This document shows, piece after piece, positions 11,500-20,243 of a stretch of 64,000 nt of DNA. The position numbers and the translations under genes are program-made. Numbering within the stretch: the stretch's first letter is position 1; the number at the start of each line of letters is the position of its first letter. The stretch covers positions 291,501 to 355,500 of the forward strand of contig NZ_CP004388.1 in assembly GCF_000300235.2 (NCBI RefSeq), read 5' to 3'. The notes beneath the pieces are model-generated. The model ran no database searches, was not told the origin of the DNA, and was given only the letters and a program-made list of their open reading frames with translations. This stretch comes from Thalassospira xiamenensis M-5 = DSM 17429. GTDB lineage: Bacteria > Pseudomonadota > Alphaproteobacteria > Rhodospirillales > Thalassospiraceae.

Positions 11500-11856
11500 C
11501 AGCATCACCTGTCCGGTCCGAACAATGGCCCCGTCTGACGGTGATGGGGAATGCCAGATAAAGAACCGGACAAATAAATCGCAAAAGACTATCGGGGAAC
11601 TGCGCGCCGGATCATTTTCGGGCGATGGTTTTCTGTGCCGATTCCATGATGATGTAAAAATAAAAATAAGTTCGTTGTAAAATATGGAAATCGATTCATA
11701 TAAGTAAAAATCGGCGGGATATTTTCGCGATTTACCAGAATCGCAAATTTTATTTGTTCAAAAACGCATCGGATATTTTTGGGGCGTTGATTTTTTGAAG
11801 AATAAAGTCCGCTTCCGCGTGCCTGCATACACCTGAAATAAACTGTGGTTATTTGG
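11500..11856. other. AT-rich intergenic region
   Basis: About 360 bases that are clearly richer in A and T than the surroundings. No open frame is supported. The 3' part contains a short hairpin (AAATAA / TTATTT near 11837-11854) directly before a terminator-like hairpin, so a leader RNA or a small RNA may be encoded here. Confidence 0.4.
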
Positions 11857-11885
11857 CGACGGGATTGATTCCTGTCGTTTTTCTT
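11857..11885 (+). terminator. Terminator-like hairpin upstream of a small gene
   Basis: The stem CGACGGG / CCTGTCG (one G-U pair), with a 7-base loop, is followed by TTTTTCTT. It lies 32 bases before the TTG start at 11918 and 360 bases after the previous gene. It could end a small RNA or act as an attenuator for the downstream gene. Confidence 0.55.
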
Positions 11886-11917
11886 AACCAATGCGCATCT
11901 GCGCGCTAGGAGCTATT

Positions 11918-12244
11918 TTGACAAACCGTACCACATCGAAAATCCTGAATTTCGCGCGGCCGTTCAGTCTGCGCGGTCTGGCAGAAGTACTGCCAGCCGG
12001 GGCCTATAAGGTGATTACCGAAGAATCGCTTCCGGAAAACGTGACCTATCCGACCTATCAGTGGGTTTCGACCAAGATGCACCTGCATGCCAATGCGGAC
12101 CGTGCGGGCGACATCCGCATGATGAATGTTGATCCGCGTGATCTTGAAGTCGCCCATCTGCGCGATCAGAAAATGATGGATTCCCGCCCGCGGGTCGCGT
12201 TTTCAGCGCACAAATCAAACAACCGCGCCAAACGCGTCTTCTGA
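11918..12244 (+). CDS. Conserved-looking small basic protein, unknown function
   Basis: I do not recognise the family. The start is TTG 11918 because AGGAG at 11908-11912 is spaced 5 bases from it; an ATG at 11891 lacks a site. This gives 108 residues: a Ser/Thr-rich start, then FSLRGLAEVLPAGAYKV, a central TEESLPENVTYPTYQWVS segment with aromatic residues, and a basic C-terminus (SAHKSNNRAKRVF). There is no membrane segment or signal peptide. The rare TTG start together with the terminator-like leader suggests tightly limited expression. Confidence 0.6.
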   Translation: MTNRTTSKILNFARPFSLRGLAEVLPAGAYKVITEESLPENVTYPTYQWVSTKMHLHANADRAGDIRMMNVDPRDLEVAHLRDQKMMDSRPRVAFSAHKSNNRAKRVF

Positions 12245-12253
12245 TTCTGGTCC

Positions 12254-12275
12254 CCGGTCAGGAAAGCCTGACCGG
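12254..12275. terminator. Hairpin between convergent genes
   Basis: A perfect 9-bp stem (CCGGTCAGG / CCTGACCGG) with loop AAAG lies just after the small gene and before the end of the glutamine synthetase gene. No strong T-tract follows on either strand, so its efficiency as a terminator is uncertain. Confidence 0.45.
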
Positions 12276-12290
12276 TAAACCGGTCAAATT

Positions 12291-13688
12291 TCAGACCGAA
12301 AACCCGTAATATTCCCATTCCGCTGCACTGACCTTCAGCGCCATATGTTCGTATTCGGCCTGCTTTATTTTGGTGAAGGCGGTGTGGAAGCGGGTGCCCA
12401 GCGTGCGTTTGTTGAAATCGGAGGCACCGAAGCGGTCAATGGCGTCCAGCCAGTGGCGCGGCAGGTCGTTAGGGCCTTTGTCATGGCCGATTTCATCGGT
12501 ACTTGGCTGGCCGGGATCGATTTTGTTTTCGATGCCGTCAAGGGCGGCCCCAAGGGTGACGGCGGCGACCAGATAGGGGTTGGCGTCAACGCCCGCGATG
12601 CGGTGTTCGAAATGCCGGGTTTTGCCCGGTGTGCCTGGCACACGAAGCGCCACGGTGCGGTTTTCAACACCCCAGTCATCGGATGCCGGGGAATACATGG
12701 CGGATGCAAATCTGCGCCATGAATTCATGAAGGGGGCGAGGATCAGCATGGTGTCGCCAATCGTGCCGCGAATGCCGCCAATGGCGTTGAGCATCAGGGG
12801 GCTCAAGCTCCCGTCCGGCTGATCGGCAAACAGGTTATTGCCGTTTTCATCGGCGAGTGACAGATGCAGGTGCATGCCAGAACCGGCTTCGTTGCCGAAC
12901 GGTTTGGGCATAAAGACGGCTTCCATTCCGAAACGGCGCGCGCAGGTGCGGATCAGGCGTTTGGCGATGATGACATCATCGGCCGCGCGCATCAGATCGC
13001 GATAGCGGATCGTCATTTCATACTGGCCCGGCCCATATTCGGAAATCAGGGTTTCAAGCGTCAGATCAAGATGCTTCGCCCCTTCATAGACCGCATCAAA
13101 AAGCGGCGACATTTCATCGATTTCATCGACCGACATGGTGTTGCGCAGCAGTGAGCGGCGTTTGGTCATGGCATAGGATGCCGGGTGATAAAGCCGGCCC
13201 GCGTCGGCATCGCGGTCCACCAGATAGAATTCCAGTTCGAACGCGCCCATTGGGGCAAAGCCAAGGGCATTGGCGCGGTTGACCTGAGTGAAGAACACAT
13301 TGCGCGGATCGACATCGTGCGGGGTTGTATCCTCGTTATACATGCTGATCAGAAGCTGCCCCCGGCCCGTGTGGGGCAGATAGCCAAGCGTTCCGGGTAC
13401 TGGCCAGCAACGACCATCGCCGCCGCCGCCGGTCTGGACCAGCCCGCAATCATCGACATCCTCGCCCGTGACATCCTGCCCGAAGATCGAGGTCGGCAAA
13501 CCGCGCCCGGATTTATAGATGCCTTCAAGCTCGTGACGGCGGATCATCTTGCCGCGCCCGATGCCGTGAAAATCGGTCAGGATGATGTCGATGGCCTCGA
13601 CATCGGGGTATTTGGCAAGGAATGCCGCGGCCTCGGACATATTGGAGCCGCTGGGGGATGAGGGGGCAGGGGCGTTGGTGCTGGACAC
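12291..13688 (-). CDS. Glutamine synthetase family protein, PuuA-like
   Basis: A 465-residue member of the GlnA superfamily, probably a gamma-glutamylpolyamine synthetase rather than housekeeping glutamine synthetase. Family landmarks are FELEFYLVDRD (first metal-binding glutamate), GPGQYEMTIRYRD, the ATP and metal segment NEAGSGMHLHLSL, and the arginine region ENRTVALRVPGTPG. The start is taken as GTG 13688, with AGGA about 9 bases upstream; an ATG at 13640 is the alternative. None of the other puu genes (oxidase, aldehyde dehydrogenase, PuuD) lies nearby, so the amine substrate is unproven. The methyltransferase gene is 33 bases upstream on the same strand. Confidence 0.85.
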   Translation of the reverse strand: MSSTNAPAPSSPSGSNMSEAAAFLAKYPDVEAIDIILTDFHGIGRGKMIRRHELEGIYKSGRGLPTSIFGQDVTGEDVDDCGLVQTGGGGDGRCWPVPGTLGYLPHTGRGQLLISMYNEDTTPHDVDPRNVFFTQVNRANALGFAPMGAFELEFYLVDRDADAGRLYHPASYAMTKRRSLLRNTMSVDEIDEMSPLFDAVYEGAKHLDLTLETLISEYGPGQYEMTIRYRDLMRAADDVIIAKRLIRTCARRFGMEAVFMPKPFGNEAGSGMHLHLSLADENGNNLFADQPDGSLSPLMLNAIGGIRGTIGDTMLILAPFMNSWRRFASAMYSPASDDWGVENRTVALRVPGTPGKTRHFEHRIAGVDANPYLVAAVTLGAALDGIENKIDPGQPSTDEIGHDKGPNDLPRHWLDAIDRFGASDFNKRTLGTRFHTAFTKIKQAEYEHMALKVSAAEWEYYGFSV

Positions 13689-13721
13689 GGGTCGAATTCC
13701 TGATGGGGGGCGGTTTTGGTT

Positions 13722-14213
13722 TTAGCCCTGATAACGGCGGAAGAAATAGCGATCCTGCGGGACGCCTTCGGGGAGCGGTTCGGCGATGGTGCCGGGTACG
13801 TCGATTTTCTGATCGGAGGCGACAATCGCGCCCTTGATCAGGGACAGCGGCAGGGTTTTGCCGATGAAGGATGCGATTTTGGCGTTGAGCGCCTCGTCCC
13901 CCGTCCCGACATCGGAATGGACCAGTGCGACCTTGCCAGCAAAGCGTTCAACCGCCATTGGCAGGGTTTCGAAAATGTCGCCCAGAAACAGGTGATCGTC
14001 ATCGGGGATGCATTTCGGGTGGGCAGCGATCTGGCGGTCAAAGACAAAGATTTCGCGATCCGGCATGATTTCACGCAAATGATCGAAGGTGCGGCCATTG
14101 CCAAGCCCGATTTCAAGAACAATACCGTCATGGTCCTTGATCATTTCGGCGGCGGCATTCAGGCAGTCGCGCTGGGCCTGCAGGCGGCGGATGACGCTGT
14201 TAAGGCGGGACAT
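13722..14213 (-). CDS. Class I SAM-dependent methyltransferase
   Basis: A 163-residue Rossmann-fold methyltransferase. The SAM-binding glycine loop is VLEIGLGNGRTFDHLRE, followed by the acidic strand IFVFDRQIAAHP and the ALVHSDVGTGDE segment in the motif IV region. It resembles a small family of alphaproteobacterial methyltransferases of unknown substrate. The C-terminal EGVPQDRYFFRRY is strongly aromatic. It is probably co-transcribed with the glutamine synthetase-like gene (33 bases apart), but no joint pathway is known to me. Confidence 0.78.
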   Translation of the reverse strand: MSRLNSVIRRLQAQRDCLNAAAEMIKDHDGIVLEIGLGNGRTFDHLREIMPDREIFVFDRQIAAHPKCIPDDDHLFLGDIFETLPMAVERFAGKVALVHSDVGTGDEALNAKIASFIGKTLPLSLIKGAIVASDQKIDVPGTIAEPLPEGVPQDRYFFRRYQG

Positions 14214-14313
14214 TTATTCTTGTTCTCCGGGCGGTGAGGGTGAAATCGCGATATCATCCGAAAGCGGCCCGGTGCAAGGTGGTTAACCCGCACCGGGGGC
14301 TTTGAACGGGGTG

Positions 14314-14919
14314 TCAGCCTTTGAAAATCGTGGCGTCAAAGGCCGGGACGCGGGCACGGAAGGTATCGAGCCATGTGACGAGGGCGGCGTAAGTTTCGCG
14401 CCATTTGCCATCAAAGCGCAGATCAAGATAACCGAGCGCACAGGCAACCGCGACATGGCCGATGGTCAGGTCGCCTGCCAGTGACGGCGGGCTGGCTTCG
14501 AGCTGATCAAGGGCGCGTTTGACCTTGTCGGACTGATAGGACAGCCAGTCGGCGTGGCGCTTTTCTTCGGGGCGCATGCGGTTTTCGTAGACCTGCAGGA
14601 TTGCGGCATCGACGATGCCATCGCCCAGCGCCTGAAGGGTCAATGCTTCCCACCGGGCGTCGCCTTCGGTCGGATGCAGGGTGACGCCATCGACCTGCGC
14701 GTCGAGATATTCGCAGATCACGCGGCTATCATAAATCTTGCGGCCATCATCAAGGATCAGGATCGGGATTTTACCCAGCGGGTTCTGTTTGCGCAGGGTG
14801 TCTTCCTGATCGTTGGTATTGGACATTTCGATGGTGAGCTGATCGTAAATGCCAAGAATTTTGGCGACGATTTTGACCTTGCGGCCGAAGGGTGACGGGT
14901 CGCTGGAGCGCAGGATCAT
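14314..14919 (-). CDS. Glutathione S-transferase
   Basis: A 201-residue soluble GST. The N-terminal thioredoxin-like domain starts MILRSSDPSPFGRKV, with a catalytic serine (residues 5-9) in the position used by beta/zeta-like bacterial GSTs. It contains NPLGKIPILILDDG, with the cis-proline, and the glutathione-binding SRVICEYLD (DS-R pattern). The all-helical C-terminal domain follows. A strong ribosome binding site, GGAGG, precedes ATG 14919. The likely job is glutathione conjugation or stress detoxification; the substrate is unknown. Confidence 0.9.
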   Translation of the reverse strand: MILRSSDPSPFGRKVKIVAKILGIYDQLTIEMSNTNDQEDTLRKQNPLGKIPILILDDGRKIYDSRVICEYLDAQVDGVTLHPTEGDARWEALTLQALGDGIVDAAILQVYENRMRPEEKRHADWLSYQSDKVKRALDQLEASPPSLAGDLTIGHVAVACALGYLDLRFDGKWRETYAALVTWLDTFRARVPAFDATIFKG

Positions 14920-15027
14920 GGGGTTCCTCCGATGAATTTCAACAAGTTGCCCGCAGTGTAAGGGGGAAATGCCGTTTCGAAGAACCCCAAATTTCGCGAT
15001 TGTGGAAATCCTGCAGGGAAAGAGAGA

Positions 15028-15321
15028 TCAGCCCCGGCGGTAATCAGGGGAATTGCCGGGCTCAATGACGGCCTCGCCCAGCCGGGCAAGGTGCAGTTCA
15101 CGGGCCAGGCGGATGGAGGGCCGCAGGGCAAAACACACCGACCCGATGATGAAAAGCCACGTTCCGGTGTGCATCAGATCATCATAAAGGAACATGATGC
15201 TGCCGATGACGAACAGAACCGCGGCCAGCCAGTCGACGGTGGTATAGGCGATTTCATAGGCGCTATAGACCTGTCGGTGGCGTGAGGATGCGTCAAAGCG
15301 GCGGCTTTGGAAAAGCTTCAT
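15028..15321 (-). CDS. YrhK-like small membrane protein
   Basis: A 97-residue protein from ATG 15321. The longer frame to 15408 overlaps xerC and is not favoured. Two hydrophobic segments (TVDWLAAVLFVIGSIMFLY and TGTWLFIIGSVCFALRPSI), followed by an amphipathic arginine-rich tail, match the YrhK domain pattern, in which FxxGS and RP motifs recur. The role of the family is unknown. The gene lies just downstream of xerC on the same strand, 73 bases after it. Confidence 0.7.
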   Translation of the reverse strand: MKLFQSRRFDASSRHRQVYSAYEIAYTTVDWLAAVLFVIGSIMFLYDDLMHTGTWLFIIGSVCFALRPSIRLARELHLARLGEAVIEPGNSPDYRRG

Positions 15322-15394
15322 GCGTGGCTCCCGTTTTGGGGTGGGTTGTTTTTCCGTAACGCATGATGGCGGCAAACGTTCTTGAATATGTGGC

Positions 15395-16357
15395 CTATCG
15401 CCGCGCACGGGGATGGGTCCCCTGATAGACAGCCATCAGGCGTTCGGTATCGACCGAGGTATAGCGTTGGGTGGTCGAGAGCGAGGCGTGGCCCAGCAGA
15501 TCCTGAATGGTGCGCAGATCACCGCCGCCAGCAAGAAGGTGGGTGGCAAAGGAATGGCGCATGGCGTGCGGGGTGGCGGTATCGGGCAGGTTCAGCAAGC
15601 CCCGGATTTTGCGCATTTCGCGTTGGGCGACCTGTGCGACCAGCCGACCGCCGCGCGCGCCAACAAAAAGCGGTTCATTGCCGTTCGGCGCATAGGGGCA
15701 GGTGTGGACATAATCATCAATCGCATCGCGGACGATTTGCAGGACGGGGACAAGGCGCTGTTTGTTGCCCTTGCCGGTGATGACCATCGAATCGCCCGTC
15801 GGGCGTTGATTGGCATTAAGGTCGAGTGCCTCGGATATACGCAACCCGCAGCCATAAAGCAGGGTGAACAGGGCGAGGTTGCGTTTGGCAAGCCACGGTT
15901 CATCCTGCCACGCGCCGGCATTATCAAGGACGGCCATTGCATCGGCGGGGCTTAACGGTTTGGGGACCGATTGCGGCAGTTTCGGATTGCGGATCGAATT
16001 GACCGCAGCATTTTGCCCGCGCCCGGTACGATCCAGGAAGCGATAGAAATTGCGCAGCGACGATAGGGCGCGCGCGGTGGAGCTTTTGGCCATGCCATCC
16101 ATGCTGCGCCGGGCAAGCCAGCTTCGGAAATCGCGCGGGTTTAATTGCAGAAGAACGGCGATATCGGGTGTGTCACCCTTATGCCCCCGGACAAAACCAA
16201 GGAAGGCATACAGATCGGCGAGATAATTTTCGGTCGTGTGGTTTGATGCGCGGCGTTCGGCGGAAAGCCATTGCCGCCAGTCGGCAATGGCATCGCGCAC
16301 GTCTTCGGGCAGGGTCAGGGCCAGAAGCCCCTTATTCATTGCGCCGGTGTCAGCCAT
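15395..16357 (-). CDS. xerC: Tyrosine recombinase XerC
   Basis: Chromosome dimer resolution recombinase, 320 residues. It has an N-terminal SAM-like core-binding domain (about 18-110) and a C-terminal catalytic domain with the full set of residues: R173 (GCGLRISEAL), K196 (GKGNKQR), H264-x-x-R267 (HAMRHSFATHL), H290 (LLGHASLSTTQ) and the nucleophile Y299. It acts with XerD at dif under FtsK control. The gene overlaps the end of the DUF484 gene by 22 bases, the arrangement commonly seen in proteobacteria, which supports a housekeeping XerC rather than an integrase. Confidence 0.95.
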   Translation of the reverse strand: MADTGAMNKGLLALTLPEDVRDAIADWRQWLSAERRASNHTTENYLADLYAFLGFVRGHKGDTPDIAVLLQLNPRDFRSWLARRSMDGMAKSSTARALSSLRNFYRFLDRTGRGQNAAVNSIRNPKLPQSVPKPLSPADAMAVLDNAGAWQDEPWLAKRNLALFTLLYGCGLRISEALDLNANQRPTGDSMVITGKGNKQRLVPVLQIVRDAIDDYVHTCPYAPNGNEPLFVGARGGRLVAQVAQREMRKIRGLLNLPDTATPHAMRHSFATHLLAGGGDLRTIQDLLGHASLSTTQRYTSVDTERLMAVYQGTHPRARR

Positions 16358-17025
16358 CGGCGCACACCAAATTCAATCACGGAGGCGAGGAACATGATCA
16401 GGTCATGGGCCTGTGCCGGGCTGAAATAATCGGGTTCGGCGACGCCAAACGCCACCAGCCCGACCGGATCGCCATAAAAGGGTGCGACGCGGACAATGGC
16501 GGCGGAGCGGATATTATCGGCCTGCGGGCCAAAAATCGCCTCGTCCCCGGCATTGTCGGGCAGAAGCCAGACATCGTTTTCCTCGCCCAGAACCTGATCA
16601 ACCGCACCGGCGGTTAGGCGACGGACGCGGCCGCCGCACCGGGGCACGGGGGCATCTTCGCTTTCTTCAAAGCACAATGCGATGGCGTCGAGATCAAGCA
16701 GTTCGGGCACAAGGTCCTGCAGGGCTTCGACGAAGACATCAAAGCCGCGTGCATTGAGCAGGGCCAGAACCGCGCGATGGATGCGGCTTTGGGTTTCGAG
16801 GTTGGATTTGGAGATATTGATCAGTTCGCTGGTGGCACCGCGCAGCTTTTCGCGTTCATCACGAAGGCGGGTGACGACATATTGCTGCATGTCGGCAATG
16901 CCTGAGCCCAGTTCGCGCACCGGCATGTCAAGGCTGTCAAGCAGGTCCGGCCGGTTGGCAAAAAAGTCGGGATGTTCGGCGAGGTAGGCCGCGACGTCGT
17001 CGGCGCGCAATGCTGTCTTTTCCAT
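16336..17025 (-). CDS. DUF484 family protein
   Basis: A 229-residue protein from ATG 17025 (MEKTALRADDVAAYL). The frame stays open to 17190, but that extension runs through a terminator hairpin. The N-terminus holds the DUF484 signature VAAYLAEHPDFFANRPDLLDSL, then a coiled-coil region (DEREKLRGATSELINISKSN) and a GAF-like C-terminal half (ALCFEESEDAPV to VGLVAFGVAEPDYFSP). The function is unknown. It is genetically tied to xerC, overlapping it by 22 bases. Confidence 0.9.
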   Translation of the reverse strand: MEKTALRADDVAAYLAEHPDFFANRPDLLDSLDMPVRELGSGIADMQQYVVTRLRDEREKLRGATSELINISKSNLETQSRIHRAVLALLNARGFDVFVEALQDLVPELLDLDAIALCFEESEDAPVPRCGGRVRRLTAGAVDQVLGEENDVWLLPDNAGDEAIFGPQADNIRSAAIVRVAPFYGDPVGLVAFGVAEPDYFSPAQAHDLIMFLASVIEFGVRRWLTPAQ

Positions 17026-17040
17026 CTGATCCGGTAATTT

Positions 17041-17086
17041 GCAGTGAAACGAAAAACCCGGCAGCCACAATGCGGGCTGCCGGGTT
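17041..17086 (-). terminator. Rho-independent terminator of fsa
   Basis: A perfect 12-bp stem AACCCGGCAGCC / GGCTGCCGGGTT with an 8-base loop (17055-17086) is followed on the minus strand by TTTTTCGTTTC. It lies 54 bases past the fsa stop and separates fsa from DUF484-xerC. Confidence 0.85.
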
Positions 17087-17140
17087 AAATGCGTGTTAAG
17101 GACCGGTGATAAACCTGATCCTTGGCCGAATTTGTCGGTC

Positions 17141-17797
17141 TTAGAGGATCGACTGGCCGGTTTTTGCCCAATCGGCGACAAAGGTTTCAAGGCCCTTGTC
17201 GGTCAGCGGGTGTTTGAACAGCTGGCCAAGAACCTGCGGCGGGATCGTGACGACGTCGGCACCCAGACGGGCCGAATCGACAACATGCTGCGGGCCGCGT
17301 GCGGACGCGACGAGGATTTCGGTCTGCCAGTTCGGGTAGTTGTTGTAAACATCGGCGATGTCGGCAATCAGCTGCATGCCATCGGACGAAATATCGTCAA
17401 GGCGGCCAACGAACGGCGAGACATAGGTCGCACCGGCCTTGGCGGCCAGAATGGCCTGACCGACCGAGAAGCAAAGGGTGACGTTGGTCTGGATGCCTTC
17501 GTCGGTGAAGGTGCGGCAGGCTTTCAGCCCATCCGGGGTCAGCGGCAGCTTGACGACGACATTGTCGGCGATTTTCGCAAGTTTGCGGCCTTCGGCAACC
17601 ATGGTTTCATAGTCGGTCGCGGCAACTTCGGCGCTGACCGGGCCGTCAACCACGTCACAGATTTCCTTGATCAGATCAAGGAACGAACGGCCGGTTTTGG
17701 CAACCAGCGACGGGTTGGTGGTCACGCCATCAACGAGGCCGGATTTGGCGATTTCGCGGATTGCGTCGATGTCGGCGGTGTCGATGAAAAACTTCAT
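17141..17797 (-). CDS. fsa: Fructose-6-phosphate aldolase / transaldolase-like (FSA/TalC family)
   Basis: A 218-residue short transaldolase-family enzyme. The start [16 protein letters not shown] and the motifs [27 protein letters not shown] (Schiff-base lysine in VKLP), [14 protein letters not shown] and [12 protein letters not shown] are diagnostic. The family includes fructose-6-phosphate aldolase and true transaldolase TalC. In alphaproteobacteria such proteins commonly act in the pentose phosphate pathway, so transaldolase activity is likely. CAGGAAA precedes the ATG. It is transcribed alone, divergent from priA. Confidence 0.93.
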   Translation of the reverse strand: MKFFIDTADIDAIREIAKSGLVDGVTTNPSLVAKTGRSFLDLIKEICDVVDGPVSAEVAATDYETMVAEGRKLAKIADNVVVKLPLTPDGLKACRTFTDEGIQTNVTLCFSVGQAILAAKAGATYVSPFVGRLDDISSDGMQLIADIADVYNNYPNWQTEILVASARGPQHVVDSARLGADVVTIPPQVLGQLFKHPLTDKGLETFVADWAKTGQSIL

Positions 17798-17983
17798 TGG
17801 ATTTCCTGCTCAGGAGCTTTTGAAGATCGTTGTTCGATGATGCGGTTAGCTGATAGGGTCCGGTTCCATTCAAATGACGGTACCAGACGCCCAGTGCTGT
17901 GGGACCGTTTTCTTTTGTGCCACAAGCCGGTTATGCATAATCATGCGACCAACCCAGAGGCATCCTGACGGGGTTTATAATAT

Positions 17984-20230
17984 ATGAGCGCCGCAAAGGC
18001 CATATCGGGAAATCTGTTTGGTGATGATCCGGCCTTTCAGGTGACGGGTGAAACGATCAGTGTCCTGCCGCCGCTGCCCTTGGCGGGCCCGTATGATTAT
18101 CTTGTCCCCGAGGGGTTGAGCGTTCAGCCCGGCGACTTTGTCGAAATTCCACTGGGCCGTCAGACCCAGCGCGGCGTCGTCTGGGGTAAGGCCAGGGGCG
18201 ACGTCGATCCGGCCAAGCTGCGCGAAATTTATGGCGTTTTGCAGGCACCGCCAATGGCCGATGTGACGCGAAAGTTCGTCGATTGGGTGTCGGCCTATAC
18301 CATGGCACCGCAGGGGGCGGTGTTGCGCATGGCGATGAGTGTTGCCGACGCGCTTGAGCCGCCAAAGCCGATTTTCAGATTTACCCTTGCCGATCCGGCA
18401 GAAGGGGAAGGCGATGGCGAAAGCAGCCTTCGCATGACGCCGCCGCGCAAGCGGGTGATGGCGTTCTTGCGTGACCATCCGCCGATGGAACAGGCCGATA
18501 TCATGCGCGAAACCGGTGCCGGGGCCAGCGTGATCAAGGGGCTGGTCGAAGCAGGCGTCGTCCGGCGTTTGATGGTCACCCCGCCATCGCCGTTTGACGA
18601 CCCCGACCTTGATATTGCGCGCCCGCATTTGTCGGAGGCACAGGAACGCGCGGCAGACATGCTGTGTGCCAAGGTGGCGGGGGATGGGTTTTCGGTCACG
18701 TTGCTTGATGGCGTGACCGGTTCGGGCAAGACCGAGGTATATTTCGAAGCAATCCGAACCGCGTTGGAGGCGGGACGGCAGGTGGTGGTCCTGTTGCCGG
18801 AAATCGCCCTTTCGGCGCAATGGTTGCAGCGGTTCCGTGACCGATTCGGGGTTGAGCCGGCCCTTTGGCATTCCGAAGTCGGGCAGGCGCGGCGACGCGA
18901 TACATGGCGGGCGGTGGCCGATGGATCGGCAAAGCTTGTGGTCGGGGCAAGGTCCGCACTGTTTCTGCCCTATGCCAATCTGGGGCTGATCGTGGTGGAT
19001 GAAGAACACGAACATGCGTTCAAGCAGGAAGACGGCGTGATTTATCATGCGCGTGACATGGCGGTTGCGCGCGCGCATCTGGGCGGGATACCGGCGATTC
19101 TGGCGTCCGCCACCCCGTCGCTTGAGACCCTGGCGAATGTCGAAGCCGGGCGGTATGAGCGGGTCGAGCTTTCGGAACGCCACGGCATGGCGGTTTTGCC
19201 AAGTGTCGAGATTGTCGATATCCGGCAGGACAGGCCGGAGCGGCAACGCTGGATCACGCCGACCTTGAAAAAGCGGCTGGCGGAGACATTTGCCGCCGGG
19301 GAGCAGGCGATGCTGTTCTTAAACCGGCGGGGTTATGCGCCGCTGACGCTTTGCCGGGCCTGCGGGCACCGGTTCCAGTGCCCGAATTGTACGGCGTGGC
19401 TGGTGGAACACCGGGCATGGGGCAAATTGCAATGCCATCATTGCGGCTATCAGGCCAAGGCCCCCGATAGCTGCCCGGCCTGTGGGGCGGAGGAAAAGCT
19501 TGCGGCGTGCGGGCCGGGGGTGGAACGGCTTTATGAGGAAGCGGTCGAGACATTCCCGCAAATCCGCATCGAGGTCGCGACATCGGACAATATCGCCGGG
19601 CCAAAGGCGGCGGCGGAGCTTGTCAATCGGGTGCATAATCACGAGGTTGATTTGCTGATCGGCACACAGATCTTGGCCAAGGGCTATCATTTCCCGATGC
19701 TGACCCTTGTGGGGGTGGTCGATGCCGATCTTGGCCTTGCGGGTGGGGATCTGCGCGCGGCCGAACGCAGTTATCAGTTGATGACCCAGGTGGCGGGGCG
19801 GGCCGGACGCGGGGATCGGCCCGGCATGGTGTTGTTGCAGACCGCCGACCCGTCCAACCGGGTGATCAAGGCGATTGCCGCGGGGGATCGCGATGCGTTT
19901 AACGAGGTTGAATTATCGCAGCGCATGACGCATGGCATGCCGCCGCATGGAAGGTTGGCGGCCCTGATCATTTCGGGGAAAAAGGAAAACGAGGTCGACG
20001 AAGCCGCATGGCGGATTGGCCGGGCGGCACCGCGCGGTGATGGCATTGTCGTTCTGGGACCGGCCCCGGCCCCGTTATCGTTGCTGCGCGGGCGGTATCG
20101 CCGCCGTTTCCTGATCCGGGCGGATAAACAGGTGCGGTTGCAGGCGATGATCCATGACTGGTTATCAAAGGTGAAAACACCGGGCAGTGTCCGGGTGCAG
20201 ATCGATATCGATCCTTACAGCTTTATGTAG
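17984..20230 (+). CDS. priA: Primosomal replication factor PriA
   Basis: ATP-dependent 3'-5' helicase that restarts stalled replication forks, 748 residues. The N-terminal 3'-DNA-binding domain (PLPLAGPYDYLVPEGL) is followed by a winged-helix region and helicase core: Walker A GVTGSGKT (243-250), DEEH box (VVDEEHEHAF), ARSALFLPY and the C-terminal helicase motif GRAGRGDRPG. A zinc-binding module contains CRACGHRFQCPNC and CHHCGYQAKAPDSCPACG. It is slightly longer than E. coli PriA because of an insertion (EGEGDGESSLR) around 140-150. It ends 13 bases from the convergent binding-protein gene. Confidence 0.96.
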   Translation: MSAAKAISGNLFGDDPAFQVTGETISVLPPLPLAGPYDYLVPEGLSVQPGDFVEIPLGRQTQRGVVWGKARGDVDPAKLREIYGVLQAPPMADVTRKFVDWVSAYTMAPQGAVLRMAMSVADALEPPKPIFRFTLADPAEGEGDGESSLRMTPPRKRVMAFLRDHPPMEQADIMRETGAGASVIKGLVEAGVVRRLMVTPPSPFDDPDLDIARPHLSEAQERAADMLCAKVAGDGFSVTLLDGVTGSGKTEVYFEAIRTALEAGRQVVVLLPEIALSAQWLQRFRDRFGVEPALWHSEVGQARRRDTWRAVADGSAKLVVGARSALFLPYANLGLIVVDEEHEHAFKQEDGVIYHARDMAVARAHLGGIPAILASATPSLETLANVEAGRYERVELSERHGMAVLPSVEIVDIRQDRPERQRWITPTLKKRLAETFAAGEQAMLFLNRRGYAPLTLCRACGHRFQCPNCTAWLVEHRAWGKLQCHHCGYQAKAPDSCPACGAEEKLAACGPGVERLYEEAVETFPQIRIEVATSDNIAGPKAAAELVNRVHNHEVDLLIGTQILAKGYHFPMLTLVGVVDADLGLAGGDLRAAERSYQLMTQVAGRAGRGDRPGMVLLQTADPSNRVIKAIAAGDRDAFNEVELSQRMTHGMPPHGRLAALIISGKKENEVDEAAWRIGRAAPRGDGIVVLGPAPAPLSLLRGRYRRRFLIRADKQVRLQAMIHDWLSKVKTPGSVRVQIDIDPYSFM

Positions 20231-20243
20231 GGTCGGTTCGGAT

